Positions 35,079 to 43,180 of a DNA stretch of 64,000 nucleotides are shown here, one piece after another. Numbering within the stretch: the stretch's first letter is position 1; every line of letters begins with the position of its first letter. The notes below the pieces were generated by a model. It searched no databases, was not told where the DNA came from, and worked only from the letters and a program-made list of their open reading frames with translations. A program made the position numbers and the translations under genes. This DNA is from Natranaerovirga pectinivora (lineage in GTDB: Bacteria; Bacillota; Clostridia; Lachnospirales; DSM-24629): the NCBI RefSeq assembly GCF_004342165.1, contig NZ_SMAL01000008.1, positions 58,396-122,395 on the forward strand, in the 5' to 3' direction.

Positions 35079-36614
35079 TTAGTTCATATAATGGGCCCCA
35101 ATACTAACTTTTCTTTCCCATGCTTTTTTTAATATCTCCTGGGCTATAATCAACATATTATACATCTCAAATCCGTCAACAGTATCCAATTTATAATCAT
35201 TAACCTTTAATACTAGATTTTGAATAGCCTTTTCACTTTTTAATAAATCATTTTCCTTACGTACAATACTCCCACAAGTTGTCATTACTTCTTTTATTTT
35301 CTTCTTTATTAAACCAATATCATTTAATACAAGTGTACTTTCTTTTGTATCAAACCCTAACTTCTTATGTAATAAAAATTGACACTTATGCAATCTATTA
35401 ATATACTCCCCACATCTTTTTCCAAAAACCAAGCATTCCAACAAAGAATTACTTGCCAGTCTATTAGCGCCATGAACTCCTGTACAAGCAACTTCTCCAC
35501 AAGCAAATAAACCATTAATATTGGTTCTACTATATAGATCTGTTTTAATCCCCCCCATAAAATAATGTTGTACGGGATGAACCTTAATCCATTCCTTGGA
35601 AATATCGAAACCTTTTTCATAACACTTCTTAAAAATAGTGGGAAACCGATTCACCAAATACGCCCTAGATTTATTGGTGATATCTAAATACACATAATCT
35701 TCCTCTTGATTTAAAATCTGTTTAACAATCTCTCTTGAAACAATGTCCCTAGGCGCAAGGTCTTTCATATGGTGAACACCCTTCATAAAAGCCTCCCCTT
35801 GTACATTCCTAAGAACAGCCCCTTCTCCCCTAACCGCTTCAGAAATCAAGAATACAGATTGATCATCCTCCCCAGTATAAAGTGCTGTAGGGTGAAACTG
35901 AACAAACTCCATATCCTTGGTCTCAACACCAGCTCTCATAGCAGCCCCAAGACCATCACCTGTTGCAATCTTAGGATTTGTCGTATATTTATACAATTGA
36001 CCAATACCACCTGAGGCAATAACTACATTTGATGCCATATATGCTTTATAGTCATCTTTATATGTCAAAACACCCACAACATCATTTTTTTCAGTTAAAA
36101 TATCAACTAAAAAAGTTTTATCTATAAAAGTAATATTCTCTCTAGCATCCGCAATTTCTTTAAGACTTTTTAAAATAATTCGTCCAGTAGCATCCCCACC
36201 ACAATGAACAACCCGTCTCCTTGAATGTCCCCCTTCTCGTGTAATATGCAAAACCCCTTCATTACTTAAATCAAAAGGGATCCCCATATTAATTAGCTCA
36301 TTAATCTCCCTAGGACCTTCCCTTACAAGAACCCTAACTGCCTCTTCATCACAAACTCCAGCCCCAGCAACCAAAGTATCCCTGAAATGCTCCTCCTCAG
36401 TATCCTCATCCAACACCACAGAAGCAATACCACCTTGAGCCAAAAAAGAATTACTCTCCTCCAAAGCACCCTTACTAATAATCCCACACTTCAACCCCTC
36501 ATCAAGAGCCAAAGCAGTGTATATCCCCGCTATCCCAGCACCAATAATAATAACATCAAAAAACGCCCTCTCAACCAAGTCAAAATCACCATCAAACAAA
36601 TAACGCTTCAACAC
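35079..36614 (-). CDS. nadB: L-aspartate oxidase
   Basis: FAD enzyme that oxidises aspartate to iminoaspartate, the first step of NAD synthesis. The dinucleotide motif VIIIGAGIAG lies near residue 20, with ESNSFLAQGGIA, the catalytic-region RREGGHSRRRVVHCGGDATG-like stretch, and QFHPTALY. About 511 residues from the GTG at 36614, placed 5 bases after GAGGGGG; the longer frame starting at 36650 has no ribosome-binding site. The first 130 codons use G- and T-ending codons far more than the rest of the gene. It lies between nadA and nadC. Confidence 0.95.
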   Translation of the reverse strand: MLKRYLFDGDFDLVERAFFDVIIIGAGIAGIYTALALDEGLKCGIISKGALEESNSFLAQGGIASVVLDEDTEEEHFRDTLVAGAGVCDEEAVRVLVREGPREINELINMGIPFDLSNEGVLHITREGGHSRRRVVHCGGDATGRIILKSLKEIADARENITFIDKTFLVDILTEKNDVVGVLTYKDDYKAYMASNVVIASGGIGQLYKYTTNPKIATGDGLGAAMRAGVETKDMEFVQFHPTALYTGEDDQSVFLISEAVRGEGAVLRNVQGEAFMKGVHHMKDLAPRDIVSREIVKQILNQEEDYVYLDITNKSRAYLVNRFPTIFKKCYEKGFDISKEWIKVHPVQHYFMGGIKTDLYSRTNINGLFACGEVACTGVHGANRLASNSLLECLVFGKRCGEYINRLHKCQFLLHKKLGFDTKESTLVLNDIGLIKKKIKEVMTTCGSIVRKENDLLKSEKAIQNLVLKVNDYKLDTVDGFEMYNMLIIAQEILKKAWERKVSIGAHYMN

Positions 36615-36681
36615 ACACGCCCCCTCTCGAAAAAGTAGTATATATATCACTTGCTAGTCGTCACCCTCACGACCTAATAAA

Positions 36682-37584
36682 TTAAACTTCCAACATCCGA
36701 TTCAAACTTAAATAAGCCCTCTCCCGAACCTCATCCTCTAAAACAATCTCCGTCGTCTCATTCTCCAACGCATCTAAAACAGCCTCCAAAGAAGTCTTCT
36801 TCATATTCATACAAATCAACTTAGGAGACGCCAAATAAAAAGTTTTCCCTGGATTTTCATTATGCAACTTATGTAATATGCCCTCTTCCGTTCCAATAAT
36901 AAAAGTATCCTTATTAGAATGCTTTACATAATTAATAATCTGTGCCGTACTCCCGGCAAAATCAGCCTCCCCTAAGACTTCCTCTGTACATTCAGGATGC
37001 ACCAACAATTCAGCTTCTGGAAACTCATTTTTAATTCTTATAACCTCTTCTCTTGTTACAAGTTTATGGGTAATACAATACCCCTTAAAGGGAATAATCT
37101 CTTTATCTTTCACTTGTTTAGCAACATAATTGCCTAGATTCTCATCAGGAATAAAAACAATTTGTTTATGAGGCAAAGACTCTACCACTTTTACAGCATT
37201 AGAAGACGTACAGCAAATATCGCTTAAAGCCTTTACTTCAGCAGAAGAATTAACATAACATACAATGGCAGCATCTGGATATTTTTCTCTTAATAACTTA
37301 ACCTCTTTTTCAGAAACCATATCCGCCATAGGACATCCAGCATCACTTCTTGGAAGTAGGACCTTTTTATGAGGACTTAAAATCTTTGCACTTTCAGCCA
37401 TAAAATGCACACCACAAAAAACAATTGTTTCAGCATCATTCTCCTTTGCTTTTTTACTAAGTTCAAAAGAATCCCCTACAAAATCTGCAATATCTTGAAC
37501 TTCAGCCTTCTGATACAAATGGGCAATAATCATTGCATTTTTTTCTTTTTTTAAGGCATTTATACGTTCAATCATAGTATCCAA
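36682..37584 (-). CDS. nadA: Quinolinate synthase
   Basis: 4Fe-4S enzyme that condenses iminoaspartate and DHAP to quinolinate. Conserved cysteines occur in VFCGVHFMAE, VHPECTEEV and PKLICMNMKKT; the substrate region HLYQKAEVQDIADFVGDS is near residue 25. About 300 residues. GGAGG is directly against the upstream ATG (37593), so the TTG at 37584, 9 bases from it, is the likelier start. It is the first gene of the nad operon, with a good promoter and a palindromic operator. Its last 60 codons share the G-ending codon shift of the nadB 5' end. Confidence 0.95.
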   Translation of the reverse strand: MDTMIERINALKKEKNAMIIAHLYQKAEVQDIADFVGDSFELSKKAKENDAETIVFCGVHFMAESAKILSPHKKVLLPRSDAGCPMADMVSEKEVKLLREKYPDAAIVCYVNSSAEVKALSDICCTSSNAVKVVESLPHKQIVFIPDENLGNYVAKQVKDKEIIPFKGYCITHKLVTREEVIRIKNEFPEAELLVHPECTEEVLGEADFAGSTAQIINYVKHSNKDTFIIGTEEGILHKLHNENPGKTFYLASPKLICMNMKKTSLEAVLDALENETTEIVLEDEVRERAYLSLNRMLEV

Positions 37585-37606
37585 TTTAATCATCCTCCTT
37601 GATAAT

Positions 37607-37628
37607 TGTGTTTACAGGTGTATATACA
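37607..37628 (-). promoter_or_regulatory. Candidate NiaR-type operator of the nad operon
   Basis: A 22-bp dyad of the form TGTnTnTACAnnTGTAnAnACA lying between the -10 box and the start codon of nadA. Its shape and place suit a repressor of NAD synthesis such as NiaR (YrxA); that identification is from memory and inference. Confidence 0.55.
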
Positions 37629-37637
37629 GTAGTATAT

Positions 37638-37666
37638 ATAATACCATCCTTTTTCTATAAACTCAA
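37638..37666 (-). promoter_or_regulatory. nadA promoter
   Basis: TTGAGT and TATTAT spaced 17 bases on the minus strand, about 54 bases before the likely start codon. Confidence 0.75.
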
Positions 37667-37701
37667 TAACAAACATAAAGTTTTCAAATATTGTTGCAAA
37701 C

Positions 37702-37736
37702 AAAAAAATACCGTAAACATTATAATTTACGGTATT
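37702..37736 (-). terminator. Terminator upstream of nadA, end of CoA-synthesis transcript
   Basis: AATACCGTAAA (37707-37717) pairs with TTTACGGTATT (37726-37736), loop CATTATAA, then TTTTTT on the minus strand. Confidence 0.85.
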
Positions 37737-37764
37737 TCAAACTGTATACAAAGGCATCCAACAA

Positions 37765-37872
37765 GGATTTTTATTATATATAAGTGTAATAGCGCAGCCA
37801 AGGACGGCGTAGCGAAATCTTTGCAACCAAGGATGGTTGGGGATTTTTGGAACTTATATATAATCAAAATCC
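37765..37872. repeat. Dispersed palindromic element, copy 1
   Basis: Arms of 21 bases (37765-37785 and 37852-37872) pair with one mismatch, ending in TTATATATAAGT. Between them lie the conserved motif GCGCAGCCAAGGACGGC and a hairpin CAACC-AAGGAT-GGTTG with an outer AAATC/GATTT helix. Same plan as the copies at 42186 and 54578. Confidence 0.8.
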
Positions 37873-37892
37873 CTTCATCACCTATAATAAAT

Positions 37893-37923
37893 AATCCCGT
37901 AAATCATTATAATTTACGGGATT
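37893..37923 (-). terminator. Hairpin directly after the CBS gene
   Basis: AATCCCGTAAA / TTTACGGGATT with a loop TCATTATAA. It is a near-copy of the hairpin at 37707-37736 but with a weaker T tail. Confidence 0.65.
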
Positions 37924-37927
37924 ACTA

Positions 37928-38311
37928 TTATTTTTCTATGTAGTAGTCTAGTATATCTTCAATACTTACAATACCCACTACCATTTCATTTTCAAGTACT
38001 GGCATTGCTATAATATTATTATCTCTAAGTTTTTTACCTACACCAACAATTTCTTCATCACTATTAGCAGTGATTACTTTTTTTGTCATTACCCATTCTA
38101 CAGGGCAACTGTCATAATGACCTGGTTCTATTAAAAAACGATAAATATCTGCTTTTACTATCATTCCAACTAGTACATCCTCTTCATTAATAACTGGCAT
38201 ACCATTGATGTTCAATTCTGTCATTTTATCAAGAGCCATTTTTATTGAATCCGTTGGTGTGATTTTAAAAACATTCTTTTTCATAATAGTATTTATCTTC
38301 ATATTTATCAC
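37928..38311 (-). CDS. CBS-domain pair protein
   Basis: A 127-residue protein made only of two CBS domains (about 1-60 and 65-127): MKKNVFKITPTDSIKMALDKM, INGMPVINEED, and NNIIAMPVLENEMVVGIVSIEDIL. CBS pairs bind adenosyl ligands such as AMP, ATP or SAM. It is the last gene after coaBC-panB-panC-panD, so an adenine-nucleotide or CoA-linked regulatory role is possible, but the 70-base gap leaves open whether it is part of the operon. Confidence 0.9.
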   Translation of the reverse strand: MINMKINTIMKKNVFKITPTDSIKMALDKMTELNINGMPVINEEDVLVGMIVKADIYRFLIEPGHYDSCPVEWVMTKKVITANSDEEIVGVGKKLRDNNIIAMPVLENEMVVGIVSIEDILDYYIEK

Positions 38312-38381
38312 CTTCTTTATAAGTATACTCTAATTATAGCATACAATAATTCTAATACAACTATCTAATAACACTATTCTA

Positions 38382-38783
38382 TTATTCTTTAATGCCATCA
38401 TACATTGTTTCAGGTGCATCTTCACCTTCAATAATCTTTTCTATTCTATTCTCTCCATCTACTAGAATCACCTTTGGCTTATGATCCACAGCTTCTTTTG
38501 AATCCATTAAGCCATAGGCAATAATAATTACGATATCACCAGGTTGAGCCAACCTAGACGCTGCACCATTAAGACATATGGTTCCACTGCCAGCTTGTCC
38601 AGAAATAACGTAGGTCTCGAAGCGCGCACCATTATTATTATTCACAACTTGAACTTTTTGATTTGGTAAAATACCTGTAGCCTTTAATAAATTTTCATCT
38701 ATGGTAATACTTCCAACATAATTCAAATTGGCATCTGTAACAGTGGCTCTATGTATTTTTCCTGTCATCATCTCTATTAGCAT
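38382..38783 (-). CDS. panD: Aspartate 1-decarboxylase
   Basis: Pyruvoyl enzyme making beta-alanine for pantothenate. The self-cleavage Gly-Ser is in [10 protein letters not shown] at residues 25-26, with [12 protein letters not shown] before it and [17 protein letters not shown] after it. Length is 133 residues; six to seven residues longer at the C-terminus than the usual 127. GGAGG lies 8 bases before the ATG. It follows panC by 3 bases. Confidence 0.97.
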   Translation of the reverse strand: MLIEMMTGKIHRATVTDANLNYVGSITIDENLLKATGILPNQKVQVVNNNNGARFETYVISGQAGSGTICLNGAASRLAQPGDIVIIIAYGLMDSKEAVDHKPKVILVDGENRIEKIIEGEDAPETMYDGIKE

Positions 38784-38786
38784 AAT

Positions 38787-39632
38787 TTACACCTCCACTG
38801 TAATATTATCAATTAATCGAGTATTTCCAAACTTAACTGCCAAAGCAATAAGCACTTTGTCATCAATAATATTAATATCTTCTAGGGTATTCACATCAAC
38901 AAAATTAACATAATCTATGTTGCTAAGAGGTTTTGTATTAATTAATTCTATCAATTCATTTTTTAATTGAACACAATCTCTTTCACCCTGCTTTATTCTT
39001 TCCTTAGTAGAAAATAACCCTTGACTTAAAACCAAAGCTTCTTGTCTTTCTTCTTCACTCAAATACACATTTCTAGAACTTAAAGCAAGACCATCTTCTT
39101 CTCTAATAATTGGACATTCAATAATCTCAATATCCATATTCAAGTCTTGAACCATCTTTTGAATAACAGCTAACTGTTGTGCGTCTTTTTTCCCAAAATA
39201 GGCTTTGTTTGCCTTAACGATATTAAATAACTTTGTTACTACTGTAGTAACACCTTGAAAATGACCAGGTCTAGAAGCACCACATAGCTTATCTGTTAGA
39301 TCACTTACAACAACCTGTGTCTTTTTGTCTTCTACATACATCTCAGAAGCTACTGGGGCAAATACAACCGTTGCTCCTGCTTCTTTAGCAACAGTTAAAT
39401 CACCTTCTAAATCTCTCGGATATTTTTCAAAATCCTCATTTGGACCAAATTGTGTAGGATTAACGAAAATACTCACCACAACAATATCATTTTCCTTGGC
39501 TGCCTTTTCAATTAAAGACCCATGCCCTTTATGAAGATAACCCATCGTTGGCACAAAGCCAATGCTTTTATCTTGTAACATATATGGTTTTAAATATTCT
39601 CTAATACCCTTTATTGTATTAATACATTCCAT
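38787..39632 (-). CDS. panC: Pantothenate synthetase
   Basis: Joins pantoate and beta-alanine with ATP. Length is 281 residues. VPTMGYLHKGHGSLI near residue 28 is the HxGH nucleotidyltransferase signature, with VSIFVNPTQFGPNEDFEKYPR, PGHFQGVTTVVTKLF, and SSRNVYLS in order. It starts one base after panB, in a tight coaBC-panBCD order. Confidence 0.97.
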   Translation of the reverse strand: MECINTIKGIREYLKPYMLQDKSIGFVPTMGYLHKGHGSLIEKAAKENDIVVVSIFVNPTQFGPNEDFEKYPRDLEGDLTVAKEAGATVVFAPVASEMYVEDKKTQVVVSDLTDKLCGASRPGHFQGVTTVVTKLFNIVKANKAYFGKKDAQQLAVIQKMVQDLNMDIEIIECPIIREEDGLALSSRNVYLSEEERQEALVLSQGLFSTKERIKQGERDCVQLKNELIELINTKPLSNIDYVNFVDVNTLEDINIIDDKVLIALAVKFGNTRLIDNITVEV

Positions 39633-39633
39633 C

Positions 39634-40482
39634 TTACTTTTTCACCTTTGTATATAGTTTAGTTACATTTTCACTATCCATAGTAAAAATATGATTTTCA
39701 TTAGGGAATGCTCCCTCTTTTACTTCTTTAATATATCCATTTATTGCATCACCCATAGCATTATACATGTTTGCATATCTTTTTGCAAATTTTGGACTGT
39801 TCCCGTGGTACAAACCTAATAAATCATGGGTTACTAAAACTTGACCATCACATTTACGCCCTGCACCTATTCCTATTGTTGGTATACTAAGCTCATTGGT
39901 AATTAACTCTCCTACTTCTTCAGTGACACATTCTAAAACAACAGCAAAAACCCCTGCCTCTTCCAATGCCTTAGCATCTTCTAGTAATTTTTGCCCTTGT
40001 TCATCTGTTTTACCTTGAATAAAATAGCCCCCAAACTGATGCACAGATTGTGGCGTCAACCCAATATGCCCTACTACTGGTATACCTGCGTTAACAATGG
40101 CTTTAACATGGTCTATAATTTCTTTTCCACCTTCAAGTTTTACAGCCCCTGCAAGACCTTCCCTAATAATGCTTCCTGCATTAATAACACTTTGTTGGAT
40201 ACTTATATGATAGGATAAAAAAGGCATGTCGCCAATGACCATAGCTCTTTTTGTTCCACGACTAACAGCTTTTATATGATGAAGCATATCTTCCATTGTT
40301 ACTTGAGTTGTATCATTATAACCTAATACAACCATCCCCAAAGAATCTCCTACTAAAATAGCATCAATACCTTGCTGATCTAAAATTGTAGCAGTTGGAT
40401 AATCATATGCCGTTAGAACGGTTATTTTTTCTCCACTCTTTTTCATTTTTCTAAATGTAGAAGTGGTAACTCTTTTACTCAT
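39634..40482 (-). CDS. panB: 3-methyl-2-oxobutanoate hydroxymethyltransferase
   Basis: First committed step of pantothenate synthesis, using methylene-tetrahydrofolate. Length is 282 residues. LTAYDYPTATILDQQGID, VGDSLGMVVLGY (metal Asp), GDMPFLSYH and GHIGLTPQSVHQFGG are present. The ATG at 40482 has GGAGG 8 bases upstream; the in-frame TTG at 40497 contains that site and is rejected as start. Confidence 0.97.
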   Translation of the reverse strand: MSKRVTTSTFRKMKKSGEKITVLTAYDYPTATILDQQGIDAILVGDSLGMVVLGYNDTTQVTMEDMLHHIKAVSRGTKRAMVIGDMPFLSYHISIQQSVINAGSIIREGLAGAVKLEGGKEIIDHVKAIVNAGIPVVGHIGLTPQSVHQFGGYFIQGKTDEQGQKLLEDAKALEEAGVFAVVLECVTEEVGELITNELSIPTIGIGAGRKCDGQVLVTHDLLGLYHGNSPKFAKRYANMYNAMGDAINGYIKEVKEGAFPNENHIFTMDSENVTKLYTKVKK

Positions 40483-40528
40483 ACCATTGTCCTCCAATCA
40501 AGATATAATACCCTACAGCTATATTCTA

Positions 40529-41728
40529 TTATTTTAATAAATTTACAATTTCATCAATTATAATATTACTTAAATTTTCTTTTGTATCCATAGGAAATTC
40601 TTTTACATTCTTTTCTTTATCAATAATTTTAATAATATTGGTTTCTGATTGGAAACCTGCTCCTACCTCTGTCACATCATTTACAACAATTAAATCAAGA
40701 TTTTTTTTAATTAATTTCTTTTTTCCTTCTTCAATTACATCATTGGTCTCAGCTGCGAATCCAACAAAGATTTGATTTTCTTTTTTATTATTCCCAATAT
40801 TAAATAATATATCAGCATTAGGCTCCAATTCAAGACTTACCTTACTATTAGATTTCTTAAGCTTTATATCTGATTTACTTTTAGGTCTATAATCTCCAAC
40901 TGCTGCTGTTTTAATAACAATGTCTTGAGAATCAACAACCTTTACAACTTCATTATACATCTCTTCTGCCGTTTCCACTTTAACAAAATTACTCATCCCT
41001 GTAGGTTTTTCAATAGAAACAGGACCGGAGATCAAAGTAACATTAGCACCACGTTCACTTGCACTTTTGGCTAGGGCATAACCCATCTTACCGCTAGAAG
41101 GATTGGAAATAAAACGAACAGGATCAATCCATTCTCTAGTGGGTCCAGCTGTTATAAGGACATTCTTACCCTTCAAATCCTCTACTGGGTTTAACATTTC
41201 CTTTATATGTTCAAGAATAATATCATTGTTCGCTAACTTACCAACACCCACGTCACCACAAGCCAATCGACCAGCCTCTGGATCTACAAACTTATAATTC
41301 CTGCTTTTTAACTTATTAATATTCTCCTGAACTATATCATTAGTATACATATTGGTATTCATTGCAGGTGCCATGAGAATAGGTGCTCTAGTTGCCATAA
41401 TAGTAGTCGTCAACATATCATCAGCAATCCCATTAGCAATCTTGCCAATAACATTAGCCGTAGCAGGTGCAATTAAAAACAAATCCGCCTTCTTAGCCAA
41501 AGAAATATGTTCTACATCCCAAGTCTTAGGCTCTTCAAACATATCCACAACAACATAATTCTGACTAAGAGACTGAAAAGTCAAAGGTGCCACAAACTCA
41601 GTAGCAGACTTAGTCATAATCACATGAACATTAGCATGAAGCTTCTTAAGCCGACTAACAAGATCACAAACCTTATAAACAGCAACCCCACCAGAAATCC
41701 CAATCACAATATTCTTATCTCTAAGCAT
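40529..41728 (-). CDS. coaBC: Bifunctional phosphopantothenoylcysteine decarboxylase/phosphopantothenate-cysteine ligase
   Basis: Two successive CoA-synthesis steps. The N-terminal FMN decarboxylase (CoaC, about 1-180) has [10 protein letters not shown], the catalytic His in [12 protein letters not shown], and APAMNTNMY. The C-terminal ligase (CoaB) has [27 protein letters not shown] and AAVGDYRP. About 399 residues from the ATG at 41728. It leads the pantothenate operon. Its first 150 codons show the strong shift to G/T-ending codons that borders the repeat region upstream. Confidence 0.95.
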   Translation of the reverse strand: MLRDKNIVIGISGGVAVYKVCDLVSRLKKLHANVHVIMTKSATEFVAPLTFQSLSQNYVVVDMFEEPKTWDVEHISLAKKADLFLIAPATANVIGKIANGIADDMLTTTIMATRAPILMAPAMNTNMYTNDIVQENINKLKSRNYKFVDPEAGRLACGDVGVGKLANNDIILEHIKEMLNPVEDLKGKNVLITAGPTREWIDPVRFISNPSSGKMGYALAKSASERGANVTLISGPVSIEKPTGMSNFVKVETAEEMYNEVVKVVDSQDIVIKTAAVGDYRPKSKSDIKLKKSNSKVSLELEPNADILFNIGNNKKENQIFVGFAAETNDVIEEGKKKLIKKNLDLIVVNDVTEVGAGFQSETNIIKIIDKEKNVKEFPMDTKENLSNIIIDEIVNLLK

Positions 41729-41759
41729 AAAAACCACTCTCAATCATAGCTTTTTATTA

Positions 41760-41789
41760 AGTATATCACTAAACTACAATATAAATCAA
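41760..41789 (-). promoter_or_regulatory. Putative coaBC promoter
   Basis: TTGATT and TATACT spaced 18 bases on the minus strand, 32 bases before the start codon and just inside the repeat region. Confidence 0.6.
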
Positions 41790-41840
41790 GACTCACAAAA
41801 AACCAAGGCAGAAGACAAGGAAGACAAGGGGAAAAGGAAG

Positions 41841-42164
41841 AAGACAAGGGGACGTTTCCACTGTCTTGTGGAAGACAAGGGGACGTTTCGGCTGTCTTGT
41901 GAAAGACAAGGGGACGTTTCCACTGTCTTGTGTAAAGAAGACAGGGGGAAAAAGACACGGGGACGTTTCGGCTGTCTTGTGAAAAGACACTGGGACGTTT
42001 CGGCTGTCTCCTCAAGACAACGCAAGGGAAGAAAAGAAGACAAGGGGACGTTTCCACTGTCTTGAGTAGACAACGAAAGACAAAGGAAAAGACAAAAGAA
42101 AAGACACGGGGACGCTTCGGCTGTCTTGAGTAGACAACGAAAGACAAAGGAAAAGACAAAAGAA
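41841..42164. repeat. REP-like hairpin array
   Basis: Seven units of about 27 bases, AAGACAnGGGGACGTTTC then (CA or GG)CTGTCTT, at 41841, 41872, 41903, 41952, 41984, 42037 and 42101. Each ends in the inverted pair AAGACA/TGTCTT, giving a hairpin. The last two units lie in a 63-bp tandem duplication. Units vary at the tip (CCAC or CGGC). The pattern resembles REP sequences mobilised by TnpA-REP (Y1) transposases; no transposase is in the window. Confidence 0.75.
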
Positions 42165-42176
42165 ACGCCCCCTTGT
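42151..42176. repeat. REP-like unit, inverted orientation
   Basis: GACAAAAGAAACGCCCCCTT then GTT; the reverse complement carries the GGGGGCGTTTCTTTTGTC variant of the unit. It abuts the palindromic element at 42186. Confidence 0.55.
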
Positions 42177-42185
42177 TACGACAAA

Positions 42186-42300
42186 GACTAGGGAGTGTTA
42201 TATATAAGATTATACCGCGGAGCCAAGGATGGCGTAGCTCGACCCTCTTATCCAAGGATGGATAAGGGTCGATAAATCTTATATATAACACTCCCTAGTC
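42186..42300. repeat. Dispersed palindromic element, copy 2
   Basis: Perfect 25-base arms (42186-42210 and 42276-42300) beginning GACTAGGGAGTG. Inside: GCGGAGCCAAGGATGGCGTA, and a hairpin GACCCTCTTATCC-AAGGAT-GGATAAGGGTC. Both inner loops have the sequence CC-AAGGAT-GG. The plan is a three-way junction. Confidence 0.85.
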
Positions 42301-42325
42301 GCCAGCCAAAAACCCTGTCTTGAAA

Positions 42326-42398
42326 AAAGACAAAAGAAACGTCCCCTTGTCACCCTGGTCACCCCGAAAAAAGACAAGAGAAACGTCCCCTTGTCACC
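42326..42398. repeat. Two REP-like units in inverted orientation
   Basis: AAGACAAAAGAAACGTCCCC and AAGACAAGAGAAACGTCCCC, each followed by TTGTCACC. They are reverse complements of the GGGGACGTTTC unit of the array. Confidence 0.65.
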
Positions 42399-42405
42399 AC
42401 CCTTG

Positions 42406-43167
42406 TCACCATCCGATATATCGGCGTCCTTTTCCGTCAAATATACTCACCTTTAAGTCATAAACCTCCTCAATCAACCCTTCAGTAACCACATCAAAGG
42501 CCTTCCCTTGAGCCTTAACGACACCTTCCTTCATCACGACAACTTCCTCACAATAGTTCACAGCAACATTAATATCATGCAAAGAAGCAATAATGGTACG
42601 CCCTTTTACCTCACATAAATACTTCAAAAACCGAATAATCTCGTGCTGATAATGAATATCCAACTGAGAAATAGGCTCATCCAAAACAATAATTCCTGTA
42701 TCTTGGGCTAAAGCCCTAGCAATAATAACCCTTTGAGTCTCACCACCACTTAACTCATTAACAAATCGGTCTCTTAACCCTGTTAAATTGGTCTCACGAA
42801 AAGCTTCTTCCACCTTCTCATAATCCTCTAAAGAAGGGGACTCTAACCTTTTTATATAAGGATGCCTTCCCATAAGCACAATATCTCTAACTGAAAAACC
42901 CTGACTTATATTAAATATCTGAGGGACATAAGCAATGTTTTTTGCAATTTCATTTCTACTCATTGTATCTAACTCTTTGTTATTTACAAATATTTCCCCT
43001 GATTTTTTAGAAAGTAATCCCGTCATTAATTTAATAAGTGTGGTTTTTCCAGAACCATTAGGCCCTAAAATCCCATAAAACTTACCTTTGTTAAATGACA
43101 AATTTATATTATGTAATACCTTTTTTTCATCATACTTATAACTAAGACTTTTAATATCTATTTTCAT
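42406..43167 (-). CDS. btuD: Cobalamin/corrinoid ABC transporter ATPase
   Basis: ATP-binding subunit of a FecCDE/BtuCD-type importer, 253 residues. Walker A GPNGSGKTT near residue 35, signature LSGGETQRVIIARALAQ, Walker B IIVLDEP and the switch His in SLHDIN. It is last in btuF-btuC-btuD. The corrinoid substrate follows from the cobalamin riboswitch in front; from the protein alone an iron-siderophore ATPase could not be excluded. Its last 200 codons have a codon shift that borders the repeats. Confidence 0.9.
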   Translation of the reverse strand: MKIDIKSLSYKYDEKKVLHNINLSFNKGKFYGILGPNGSGKTTLIKLMTGLLSKKSGEIFVNNKELDTMSRNEIAKNIAYVPQIFNISQGFSVRDIVLMGRHPYIKRLESPSLEDYEKVEEAFRETNLTGLRDRFVNELSGGETQRVIIARALAQDTGIIVLDEPISQLDIHYQHEIIRFLKYLCEVKGRTIIASLHDINVAVNYCEEVVVMKEGVVKAQGKAFDVVTEGLIEEVYDLKVSIFDGKGRRYIGW

Positions 43168-43180
43168 ACTTTCCCACTTC

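Larger units (their letters stand above)
37594..37927 (-). other. Intergenic region: nad promoter, two sister hairpins and one palindromic element
   Basis: No gene. In order: the nadA operator and promoter, a terminator hairpin (37702-37736), a copy of the dispersed element (37765-37872), and a second hairpin (37893-37923) with an almost identical loop and arms. Confidence 0.7.
41729..42405. other. Repeat-packed intergenic region between coaBC and btuD
   Basis: No real gene. It contains the coaBC promoter, seven direct hairpin units, a 63-bp near-perfect tandem duplication (42061-42164), one dispersed palindromic element, and inverted copies of the hairpin unit next to btuD. Long open frames here are by-products of the repeats. 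Confidence 0.8.

Noticed and set aside
41841..42164. CRISPR-like array
   Set aside because: Units are hairpins separated by short, uneven and partly identical spacers, occur in both orientations nearby, and no cas genes are present.
41740..42291. A 183-codon minus-strand open frame rich in repeated short peptides
   Set aside because: It is produced by the REP-like units and the palindromic element, has no ribosome-binding site, and overlaps the coaBC promoter.
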